Assembly: GCA_903879975.1 (NCBI GenBank)
Contig: CAIRNL010000025.1
Location: 1-5,167 of the forward strand
Reading direction: 5' to 3'
DNA from: an uncultured Chloroflexota bacterium
GTDB taxonomy: Bacteria; Chloroflexota; Anaerolineae; Caldilineales; Caldilineaceae
DNA length: 5,167 nt
Part shown: positions 1 through 5,167 of the stretch, piece by piece
Layout: each line of letters begins with the position of its first letter
Numbering within the stretch: position 1 is the stretch's first letter
Notes under the pieces: generated by a model
Told to the model about the DNA's origin: nothing
Seen by the model: the letters and a program-made list of their open reading frames with translations, nothing else
Databases searched by the model: none
Position numbers and translations under genes: made by a program

Positions 1-926
1 CCATGGCCACGACCGAGGGCACGCTGGTCGCCTCCTACAATCGCGGCATGAAAGTGTTGAACTCGTCGGGCGGCGTGAAATGCACCGTCATCGGTGATTC
101 CATGCAGCGCGCCCCGGTCTTCGTCTTCGACAGCGCACAGGAGGCGCGCGACTTCGTCAAGTGGGTGCAGGAGAATATCGCCAGGATCGCAGAGGAGGCC
201 GAGGCGACCTCCAGCGTAGCCAAGCTCCAGTACATCGATCCGTATCTGGCCAGCAAGTTCGCCTACCTGCGCTTCAATTATTCCACCGGCGACGCTGCCG
301 GACAGAACATGGTCGGCCGCGCCACCTTTGCGACCAGTTCGTGGATTCTCGACAACTATCCCGGCATTCGCCATTTCTATCTGGAGTCCAATCTGGCGAC
401 CGACAAGAAAGCGTCACAGGTCAACGTCATGCACACGCGCGGCAAGCGCGTCGTCGCCGAGGCCACACTCAAGCGGAACGTACTCATCGAGCAGATGCGC
501 GTCGAACCGGAGAGCCTCTTTTATCACAGCAATGTCTCCAACATTGGCGCAATTCTCTCCGGCGCCAACAATAACGGCGCACACTCGGCCAATGGGATCA
601 CGGCCATGTTCATCGCCACCGGCCAGGATGTCGCCAATGTGTCCGAGTCCTCGGCCGCCATCATCTACACCGAAATGACGTCGGAGAAGGATCTCTATAT
701 TTCCATTACGATCCCATCGCTCATCGTGGCGACCTATGGTGGCGGCACCGGACTGGCCACGCAACGCGAGTGCCTGGAACTGCTCGGCTGCTGGGGGCGC
801 GGCAAGGTCAACCGTCTCGCAGAGATCATCGCCGGCGTTGTGCTGGCTGGCGAGATTTCGCTGGCCTCGGCGATCTCGTCGTCTGACTGGGTGTCCAGCC
901 ATGAAAAATACGGGCGCAACCGCTAA
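1..926 (+). CDS. hmgA: Hydroxymethylglutaryl-CoA reductase, class I-like, 5'-truncated by window edge
   Basis: Likely reduces HMG-CoA to mevalonate with NADPH in the cytoplasm, feeding isoprenoid synthesis. The 307 residues read from the ATG at 3 match the class I catalytic domain in order: MATTEG at 1-6, an R-A-P segment at 36-38, DAAGQNM at 97-103 (cofactor-domain motif, DAMGMNM in the human enzyme), TDKK at 133-136, GQD at 207-209, GGGT at 246-249 and SSH at 299-300. The four expected catalytic residues are present as E5, K135, D209 and H300, with spacing close to the human enzyme. There is no membrane segment in the visible part. The ATG at 3 is an internal Met (family motif P-MATTEG), so roughly 100 N-terminal residues should lie upstream. 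Stop is TAA at 924-926. Two residues that bind the HMG moiety in human HMGR appear substituted (see findings), so a divergent subclass or altered substrate is possible. Confidence 0.9.
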   Translation, partial: MATTEGTLVASYNRGMKVLNSSGGVKCTVIGDSMQRAPVFVFDSAQEARDFVKWVQENIARIAEEAEATSSVAKLQYIDPYLASKFAYLRFNYSTGDAAGQNMVGRATFATSSWILDNYPGIRHFYLESNLATDKKASQVNVMHTRGKRVVAEATLKRNVLIEQMRVEPESLFYHSNVSNIGAILSGANNNGAHSANGITAMFIATGQDVANVSESSAAIIYTEMTSEKDLYISITIPSLIVATYGGGTGLATQRECLELLGCWGRGKVNRLAEIIAGVVLAGEISLASAISSSDWVSSHEKYGRNR

Positions 927-991
927 AAAAGCCGCGGCCAACCGTCAACGCAGCCACAGCGGGCAAATCCTCCCGACTCGCTGGCGGGCGA

Positions 992-1021
992 TTGACAGGT
1001 GACGGCTGGCAGCTGTTTCTG
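992..1021 (+). promoter_or_regulatory. Possible promoter for the coxD-coxE-xdhC block (weak)
   Basis: A perfect TTGACA sigma-70-type -35 hexamer lies at 992-997. At normal spacing (16-18 bases) the -10 position falls in the TGTTTCTG stretch at 1014-1021, which matches TATAAT at only about two of six positions. If real, transcription would start around 1028, leaving a very short leader before the ATG at 1038. The same TGACAGG core recurs before two other genes, so this may instead be a regulator site or chance. Confidence 0.25.
993..999 (+). repeat. TGACAGG word, copy 1, 38 bases before coxD start
   Basis: This is the first of three identical plus-strand heptamers found near gene junctions. 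It overlaps the TTGACA promoter-like word. Function unknown; see the finding on the recurrent word. Confidence 0.35.
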
Positions 1022-1037
1022 TTTTCTTCTTCTCCAT

Positions 1038-1946
1038 ATGACTGCTTCGATCGACTTCGCCACCATCGATGATTTCCAGGCCGCCTTGGCTGGCCGTGCC
1101 TACATCAGCGATCGCGGGCTGGCGACGGCGCTCTTCCTGGCGCTCAAGCTGGGGCGTCCGCTGCTGCTGGAAGGGGAGGCCGGCGTGGGCAAGACGGAAG
1201 TCGCCAAGGTACTGGCTGCATTGCTCGACCGCTCCCTGCTGCGCCTCCAATGCTACGAAGGGCTCGACCTGCAAAGCGCGGCCTACGAGTGGAATTACAC
1301 CCGGCAGCTCCTCCAGATCCGCCTGATGGAAGCAGCGGGACACCTGCACATCGACGCTGCACAGCAGGAGTTGTTCGGTCCCGACTTCTTACTGAAACGG
1401 CCCCTGCTCCAGGCCATCGACAGCGGCCACACAGCGCCCGTCCTGCTCATCGACGAACTCGACCGGGCCGACGAGGAGTTCGAAGCCTTCCTGCTCGAAC
1501 TGCTCTCCGATTTTCAGATCACGATCCCGGAACTGGGCACGATCAAGGCTGCAGTCCCACCCATCGTCATTATCACCTCCAACCGCACGCGCGAGGTGCA
1601 TGATGCCTTGCGCCGCCGCTGCCTCTATCATTGGATCGACTTTCCCAGCTACGACAAGGAGCTGGCCATCGTCTCCGCGCGGGCACCCCAGGCTGGCACA
1701 GCGCTGGCGCGCCAGATCGTTGCCTTTGTCCAGAGTGTGCGCCGGGAGGATCTCTACAAGCGGCCGGGTGTAGCCGAAACGCTGGACTGGCTGGCTGCGC
1801 TCGTTGCCCTGGGCCGGCAGTCACTGGACCGTGCAGCTGTCAGCGACACCCTGGGCGTGTTGCTGAAGTATCGGGAGGATATTGAGCACATCGAGCGGCG
1901 CGCCGTTGCCCTCCTCGAAGAGATCGGCAGCCATGATCGAGCCTGA
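1038..1946 (+). CDS. coxD: MoxR-family AAA+ ATPase, CoxD-like
   Basis: A cytoplasmic AAA+ chaperone-type ATPase of 302 residues. In Oligotropha CO dehydrogenase the CoxD homologue is needed to assemble the Mo/S/Cu active site, and MoxR proteins typically act with a VWA partner, here encoded next door. Visible motifs: Walker A GEAGVGKT at 46-53, Walker B VLLIDE at 135-140, a sensor-1 region ITSN at 179-182 and an arginine-rich RRR at 192-194 placed as an arginine finger. The KRPGVAETLDW segment at 241-251 resembles the conserved C-terminal lid motif of this family. I chose ATG 1038 because family members begin just before a short acidic/hydrophobic helix and the FLALKLGRPL segment; the in-frame GTG at 999 would add 13 residues (TAGSCFCFLLLH and a Met) that look like translated leader. 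No clear Shine-Dalgarno precedes 1038; a pyrimidine tract does. The gene end overlaps coxE by 14 bases. Family assignment is firm; the exact client enzyme is inferred. Confidence 0.88.
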   Translation: MTASIDFATIDDFQAALAGRAYISDRGLATALFLALKLGRPLLLEGEAGVGKTEVAKVLAALLDRSLLRLQCYEGLDLQSAAYEWNYTRQLLQIRLMEAAGHLHIDAAQQELFGPDFLLKRPLLQAIDSGHTAPVLLIDELDRADEEFEAFLLELLSDFQITIPELGTIKAAVPPIVIITSNRTREVHDALRRRCLYHWIDFPSYDKELAIVSARAPQAGTALARQIVAFVQSVRREDLYKRPGVAETLDWLAALVALGRQSLDRAAVSDTLGVLLKYREDIEHIERRAVALLEEIGSHDRA

Positions 1947-3096
1947 AGAAGCTGGTAGCGCGGGCCTGTCCATCCTCGATCCGCAGGTGCGCTTTGGCCG
2001 GATGTTGCGCCGCGCCGGCGTGCCCGTGACACCGGCCCAGCTGGTTGACCTGGCCCATGCACTCGCGTTCGTCGACATACGCAGCAGGGAGGATTTCCGC
2101 CTGAGCGCACAGGCCATTCTCGTCAGCCGGCCCGAACACCTGGCCATCTTTGCCGCCGTGTTCGATCGTTTCGGGCGCCGGCCTGCGCAGCACGTGCCGG
2201 GTCTGCCGCCCGTGGTGCGCCGGCGCACCACCGATGCAGCGGCCGGCTGGCGTGCAGACGCAGGTACGCTCGACTTGGACGATGAGCCGCACGTTGACCG
2301 CACCGCGCGCTACAGTGCAATCGAACGGCTGCGCCAGGCGGACTTCAGCCGGCTCGACGCGCAGGAACTGGCCGCCGTGCGCGCACATCTGGCGGCCATA
2401 CGCTGGCAGCTACGCCTGCGGCGCACACGCCGCTTCGCAGCACAGGCAGACGGCCAGCAGATCGATCTGCGCCGTACCATGCGCCGCAGCCTGCGCCACG
2501 GGGGCGAGCCGCTGCAACTGGCGCGCAGCCAGCGCAAGCACAAGCCGCGACCGCTGGTCGTGCTGTGCGACGTCAGTGGCTCCATGGAGCGTTACAGCCG
2601 GGTGCTGCTACAATTCCTCTATGTCGTCGCCAATCGGCTGGCGAGCGTCGAAGCCTTTGCCTTCAGCACACGCCTGTCACGCCTGACACGGCAGCTGCGC
2701 TCCAGCACGGTAGACGCCGCACTCGACCGGGCAGTGCTCGCTGTGAACGATTGGGGCAGCGGGACGCGCATCGGCGCGGCGCTACAGGCCTTCAACACCG
2801 AGTGGTCGCGGCGCATGCTGGGCCGCGCTGCCATTGTGCTCATCGTCAGCGACGGCTGGGACCGGGGCGATGTCGCCTTGCTCGCGCAGGAGATGGCCCA
2901 GCTGCGCCGGCGTGCGCGCTACGTGATCTGGCTCAACCCGCTGCTGGGCGACCCGGACTACGCGCCGCTCGTGCGCGGCATGCAGGCAGCACTGCCATTC
3001 GTCGACCGGTTGCTGCCCGTACACAATCTTGTGAGCCTGGAACAACTCGCCGCTGCGCTGCGCAAGTTGACAGGTTGGGGGCGGATCGCCCCATGA
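1933..3096 (+). CDS. coxE: VWA domain protein, CoxE-like
   Basis: A 387-residue soluble protein of the CoxE/VWA family, which partners MoxR ATPases in maturing molybdenum hydroxylases. The N-terminal part (about 17-85) has the family pattern with GVPVTPAQ at 29-36 and SRPEHLAIF at 65-73. An Arg-rich, low-conservation linker follows (about 86-205), then a C-terminal VWA domain (about 207-380). All MIDAS metal-site elements are present: DVSGS at 213-217 (D213, S215, S217), T278 in the GSGTRIG segment, and D307 in VSDGWD. This implies metal-dependent binding of a partner. The ATG at 1933 is preferred over the TTG at 1882, which lies deep inside coxD. ATG 1933 sits inside the end of coxD (TGA 1944-1946), with a weak GAAGAG at 1917-1922, so translational coupling is likely and would favour balanced amounts of the two proteins. 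No signal peptide is seen. Confidence 0.87.
   Translation: MIEPEEAGSAGLSILDPQVRFGRMLRRAGVPVTPAQLVDLAHALAFVDIRSREDFRLSAQAILVSRPEHLAIFAAVFDRFGRRPAQHVPGLPPVVRRRTTDAAAGWRADAGTLDLDDEPHVDRTARYSAIERLRQADFSRLDAQELAAVRAHLAAIRWQLRLRRTRRFAAQADGQQIDLRRTMRRSLRHGGEPLQLARSQRKHKPRPLVVLCDVSGSMERYSRVLLQFLYVVANRLASVEAFAFSTRLSRLTRQLRSSTVDAALDRAVLAVNDWGSGTRIGAALQAFNTEWSRRMLGRAAIVLIVSDGWDRGDVALLAQEMAQLRRRARYVIWLNPLLGDPDYAPLVRGMQAALPFVDRLLPVHNLVSLEQLAAALRKLTGWGRIAP
2212..2231. repeat. Perfect 20-bp palindrome within coxE
   Basis: The ten bases GTGGTGCGCC at 2212-2221 are followed directly by their exact reverse complement at 2222-2231, with no spacer. It encodes the V-V-R-R-R-T-T stretch at residues 94-100 of the CoxE linker. 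It may be a protein-binding site, a cruciform-prone site, or an accident of GC-rich Arg codons. Confidence 0.5.
3067..3074 (+). repeat. TTGACAGG word, copy 2, 37 bases before xdhC start
   Basis: The second copy of TGACAGG (3068-3074), again preceded by T as in copy 1, lies in the last codons of coxE. It also contains TTGACA, but the corresponding start of transcription would fall on the xdhC ribosome binding site, so a promoter here is doubtful. Confidence 0.3.
3078..3092 (+). other. GC hairpin at the coxE/xdhC junction
   Basis: GGGGCG at 3078-3083 pairs perfectly with CGCCCC at 3087-3092 around a three-base GAT loop. It ends two bases before the coxE stop codon (TGA 3094-3096) and six bases before the xdhC Shine-Dalgarno. 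No T run follows, so it is not an intrinsic terminator. It could modulate xdhC translation or act as an mRNA stability or processing element; this is inference. Confidence 0.4.
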
Positions 3097-3098
3097 GC

Positions 3099-3105
3099 GA
3101 GGAGG
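3099..3105 (+). promoter_or_regulatory. Ribosome binding site for xdhC
   Basis: A strong GAGGAGG lies six bases before ATG 3112 and fixes that start. It is the best Shine-Dalgarno in the window, in contrast with the poorly marked coxD start. Confidence 0.8.
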
Positions 3106-3111
3106 AAGACC

Positions 3112-4188
3112 ATGCGTGAGCTCTTGCCTGCCATCGATCGCTGGCGCGCCGAGAAAAAGCAGGTGGCGCTGGCAACGGTCGTCAAGCTCTACGGATCGGC
3201 TCCGCTGCCGCTGGGCTCCAAGATGGCGATCTCGTCGGCGGGTGAGATGGCCGGGTCGGTGAGCGGTGGCTGCGTCGAGGCTGCCGTGGTCCAAGAGGGG
3301 CTGGCGATTCTCGAAAGTGGCCGGCCCAAGCTGCTGTGCTACGGCATCGCCGATGAGTTTGCGCAGGGTGTTGGCCTGGCCTGCGGCGGCACCATCGAAG
3401 TCTGGGTTGAACCATTGGATGCATCATCCACAGCGGGTGCGAACAGGACAGACCCCGCCGTTCAAAAAAAATTTGAGGAAGCTGTGCGGCTTGGACGCCT
3501 GGTCGCTCTGGCGACCGCGCTCACCGGCCCGGCTACTGGCGTCAGGCTCCTTCTCCAGCCAGGCGCTGAATCTACTGGTAGACTGGGCGACGCCGCGCTC
3601 ACCGAGGCTGTACAGGGGCGTGCAGCGGCCTGCCTGGCTGCCCTGCAATCCGCACGGGTCACACTGCAGATCGGCACCGAACCCGCCGAGGTCTTCATCG
3701 ACGTCCAGCCGCCGCAACCGCGCCTTTTCATCGTTGGCGCAGTGCACATCGCTGCAGCCTTGGTGTCTTTCGCCAACACGCTCGGCTTCCAAACGGTCGT
3801 GCTCGACTCACGCACTGCTTTTGCTACGCCGCAGCGCAGTGCTGGCGCGGCACAACTCATCACGCGCTGGCCGGCCGACGTCCTGGCCGAGCAATGCCTC
3901 GACGAAAGCAGCTACGTTGTCGTCTTGACCCACGACGAGAAAATCGATAATCCGGCGCTGGCTGTAGCGTTACGCAGCCCGGCGCGCTATATCGGCGCAC
4001 TCGGCTCGCGCCGGACGCATGCCAAACGCGTCGTTGCACTGCACGAACTTGGTTTCAACGACGCCGATCTGGCGCGCATCCACGCTCCTATCGGCCTCCC
4101 CCTGGCAGCCCGCCGTCCCGAGGAAATTGCGCTCTCGATCATGGCGGAGATCGTGGCGGTGACGAACGGCGCCGGCGTGGGCAAATGA
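3112..4188 (+). CDS. xdhC: XdhC/CoxF-family molybdenum hydroxylase maturation factor
   Basis: A full-length two-domain XdhC-type protein of 358 residues. Characterised XdhC (Rhodobacter capsulatus) binds molybdenum cofactor, supports its sulfuration and delivers it to xanthine dehydrogenase. The N-terminal XdhC/CoxI domain (about 1-102) shows the YGSAPLPLG segment at 27-35, GSVSGGCVE at 48-56 (C54) and LACGGTIEVWVEPL at 89-102 (C91). A variable linker follows, then a C-terminal Rossmann-like domain (about 203-350) with LFIVGAVHIAAAL at 205-217, LTHDEKIDNPAL at 272-283, the YIGALGSRRTHAKR stretch at 293-306 and APIGLPLAARRPEEIALSI at 325-343. The Rossmann glycine motif reads G-A-V-H-I-A instead of GxGxxG, suggesting no classic dinucleotide binding. 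Start ATG 3112 has a strong Shine-Dalgarno. The gene follows coxE by 15 bases, so it is probably cotranscribed. An A8 run at 3464-3471 lies in the linker. The client could be CO dehydrogenase-like, xanthine dehydrogenase or another Mo-hydroxylase; none is visible here. Confidence 0.9.
   Translation: MRELLPAIDRWRAEKKQVALATVVKLYGSAPLPLGSKMAISSAGEMAGSVSGGCVEAAVVQEGLAILESGRPKLLCYGIADEFAQGVGLACGGTIEVWVEPLDASSTAGANRTDPAVQKKFEEAVRLGRLVALATALTGPATGVRLLLQPGAESTGRLGDAALTEAVQGRAAACLAALQSARVTLQIGTEPAEVFIDVQPPQPRLFIVGAVHIAAALVSFANTLGFQTVVLDSRTAFATPQRSAGAAQLITRWPADVLAEQCLDESSYVVVLTHDEKIDNPALAVALRSPARYIGALGSRRTHAKRVVALHELGFNDADLARIHAPIGLPLAARRPEEIALSIMAEIVAVTNGAGVGK
3501..3516 (+). other. Short perfect hairpin in xdhC linker
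   Basis: GGTCGC at 3501-3506 and GCGACC at 3511-3516 form a 6-bp GC-rich stem with a TCTG loop. It lies about 29 bases past the A8 run, too far to be a typical frameshift stimulator. It may well be chance in a GC-rich gene. Confidence 0.25.
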
Positions 4189-4193
4189 CTGCG

Positions 4194-4200
4194 TGACAGG
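4194..4200 (+). repeat. TGACAGG word, copy 3, 32 bases before aminotransferase start
   Basis: The third plus-strand copy of the heptamer, in the 44-base gap after xdhC. It is preceded by G rather than T, so it lacks the full TTGACA. A T-rich stretch (4206-4215) follows, as with copy 1. Confidence 0.3.
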
Positions 4201-4222
4201 CCATCTTTTTTCTTTCAAAGCC

Positions 4223-4227
4223 AGGAG
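4223..4227 (+). promoter_or_regulatory. Ribosome binding site for the aminotransferase
   Basis: AGGAG lies five bases before ATG 4233 and supports that start. The preceding gap (4189-4222) is T-rich near 4206-4215 but has no preceding stem, so read-through from xdhC is plausible. Confidence 0.7.
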
Positions 4228-4232
4228 TTTCT

Positions 4233-5167
4233 ATGGAAACACAAGCGATCCTAGACAAACAGCGCCAATATCTCTGGCCTAATCACATCCTCTACTACAC
4301 GGAACCGCTGCCGCTAGCGCACGGCGACGGCTTGTACGTGTGGGATACCAACGGCCAACAATACCTGGACTTCTTCGGCGGCATTTTGACGACCAGCGTC
4401 GGCCACAACAACCCGCACGTCGTCGAACGGGTGCGCGAGCAGGTGGGCAGGCTGATCCACTCGTCGACACTCTATCCCAACGCAAACCACGTGGCGCTCG
4501 CCGAGAAGCTGGCCGAGATCACGCCCGGACGGCTGCAGATGTCCTTCTTCACCAACTCGGGCAGCGAGGCCAATGAGACGGCCATCGTTGCCGCACAGAC
4601 CTACACGGACCATCGCGAAATTGTGGCGTTGCGCCATGCCTACAGCGGGCGAACCTCGCTCACGATGAGCGCCACTGCGCACTCGACGTGGAAGCTGGGC
4701 AAGAGCTTCAGCCCCGACATCAAGCATGCCATCAACCCGTACTGCTACCGCTGCCCGCTCAAGCTGACCTACCCGTCCTGCGGCGTTGCGTGCGCGCAGG
4801 ATATCGAGGACGTCATCCGCACCACGACAACAGGGCGCATCGCCGCATTCATGGCCGAGCCCATCCAGGGCGTAGGCGGCTTCATCACCCCACCGCCAGA
4901 GTATTTTGAGCTGGCCGTTGAGATTGCCCGGCACTACGGCGGTATCTTCATCTGCGACGAGGTACAGACTGGCTTTGGCCGGACAGGCGAGCACTGGTTC
5001 GGCATCTCTCACTGGAAGGTGGAGCCGGAGATCATGACCATGGCCAAGGGCATCGCCAACGGCATGCCCATGGGCAACACCGTGGCCGTACCCGAGGTTG
5101 CCGAAGCGATGGCTGGCAAGGGGCTCACACTGAGCACCTTCGGCGGCAACCCGACCTCGACGGCCGC
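4233..5167 (+). CDS. Class III PLP-dependent aminotransferase, AGXT2-like, 3'-truncated
   Basis: Reading from ATG 4233 is open to the window end: 311 residues, with roughly 120 C-terminal residues expected beyond. Fold-type I class III aminotransferase motifs appear in order: GDGLYVWDTNGQQYLDFFGG at 31-50, GHNNPHV at 57-63, TNSGSEANE at 107-115 (PLP phosphate loop), EPIQGVGG at 209-216, DEVQTGFGRTG at 242-252 (D242 contacts the PLP ring nitrogen) and MAKGIANGMPMG at 270-281 with K272 as the Schiff-base lysine. STFGGNP at 301-307 supplies the phosphate-binding Thr of the partner subunit. It is probably a cytoplasmic dimer or tetramer. A four-cysteine cluster (C171, C174, C183, C187) lies between the PLP loop and D242. 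The overall pattern resembles alanine-glyoxylate/beta-amino acid aminotransferases more than ornithine or GABA enzymes, but substrate cannot be read from sequence alone. Next to xdhC, a role in purine or pyrimidine nitrogen catabolism is a reasonable inference. Confidence 0.88.
   Translation, partial: METQAILDKQRQYLWPNHILYYTEPLPLAHGDGLYVWDTNGQQYLDFFGGILTTSVGHNNPHVVERVREQVGRLIHSSTLYPNANHVALAEKLAEITPGRLQMSFFTNSGSEANETAIVAAQTYTDHREIVALRHAYSGRTSLTMSATAHSTWKLGKSFSPDIKHAINPYCYRCPLKLTYPSCGVACAQDIEDVIRTTTTGRIAAFMAEPIQGVGGFITPPPEYFELAVEIARHYGGIFICDEVQTGFGRTGEHWFGISHWKVEPEIMTMAKGIANGMPMGNTVAVPEVAEAMAGKGLTLSTFGGNPTSTA

Larger units (their letters stand above)
927..1037 (+). other. Intergenic gap between HMGR and coxD-like gene
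   Basis: This 111-base stretch holds no supported gene. It starts with an A-rich run just after the HMGR stop and ends with a pyrimidine-rich leader (about 1014-1034) directly before the CATATG that starts the next gene. No GC-rich stem followed by a T run is visible, so no intrinsic terminator is called. A TTGACA word at 992-997 is the only promoter-like element. Confidence 0.6.

Noticed and set aside
1..8. CCATGG at the window start as the true HMGR start
   Set aside because: The Met belongs to the internal family motif MATTEG just before the catalytic Glu; the N-terminal part of the catalytic domain must lie upstream.
414..941. 175-codon open frame on the minus strand across HMGR
   Set aside because: It runs antisense to a strongly conserved enzyme, its product shows no recognisable domain, and long antisense frames are common in GC-rich genes.
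999..1037. Alternative GTG start for coxD adding 13 residues
   Set aside because: The extension is not typical of the family, there is no good ribosome binding site, and ATG 1038 fits the expected N-terminus.
1882..1932. Alternative TTG start for coxE adding 17 residues
   Set aside because: It would overlap coxD by 65 bases and adds a low-complexity Ser-rich stretch that reflects coxD coding; ATG 1933 is the normal start.
3093..3119. Eight-codon ORF starting at the ATGA overlapping the coxE stop
   Set aside because: Too short, in a different frame from xdhC, and its bases double as the xdhC ribosome binding site; likely accidental.
4181..4215. Intrinsic terminator after xdhC
   Set aside because: There is a six-T run at 4206-4211, but no stem longer than about three pairs precedes it.
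4314..5012. 232-codon open frame on the minus strand across the aminotransferase
   Set aside because: It is the antisense shadow of a gene with all class III aminotransferase motifs; the translated product is not recognisable.
1..5167. CRISPR array, tRNA, rRNA, insertion sequence or phage genes
   Set aside because: No spaced repeats, tRNA cloverleaf, transposase or terminal inverted repeats were seen; nearly all the sequence is occupied by five conserved genes.

Overview
This GC-rich window carries five protein-coding genes, all on the plus strand and tightly packed. The first and last are cut by the window edges. The gene set suggests a bacterium that has a mevalonate-pathway type enzyme (class I HMG-CoA reductase) together with molybdenum-hydroxylase maturation genes. 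The Chloroflexota are a plausible source, but this is inference from gene content only; no rRNA, tRNA or other phylogenetic marker is present.

Layout. Positions 1-926 hold the catalytic part of a class I-like HMG-CoA reductase with its N-terminus off the left edge. A 111-base gap follows, with a possible but weak promoter. Then comes a compact block: a MoxR/CoxD-type AAA+ ATPase (1038-1946), a CoxE-type von Willebrand factor A protein that overlaps it by 14 bases (1933-3096), and a full-length XdhC/CoxF-type maturation factor 15 bases further on (3112-4188). After a 44-base gap a class III PLP-dependent aminotransferase of the alanine-glyoxylate (AGXT2-like) type starts at 4233 and runs off the right edge.

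How they may work together. In characterised aerobic CO dehydrogenase and xanthine dehydrogenase systems, CoxD, CoxE and XdhC-family proteins mature the molybdenum active site of a large hydroxylase. The middle three genes therefore look like the accessory half of such an operon, but no structural L/M/S subunit gene lies in the window. The aminotransferase would fit a purine or pyrimidine catabolic setting, where glyoxylate or a beta-amino acid is transaminated; that link is inferred. The HMG-CoA reductase has no obvious functional tie to the block and may simply be the upstream neighbour.

Points for a second look: apparent substitutions in the HMG-binding residues of the reductase; a TGACAGG word 32-38 bases before three of the four visible starts; a perfect 20-bp palindrome inside coxE; a hairpin at the coxE/xdhC junction; and an A8 run in xdhC where a -1 slip would yield a protein ending just after the N-terminal domain. 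I found no convincing new defence, mobile or RNA-based system.
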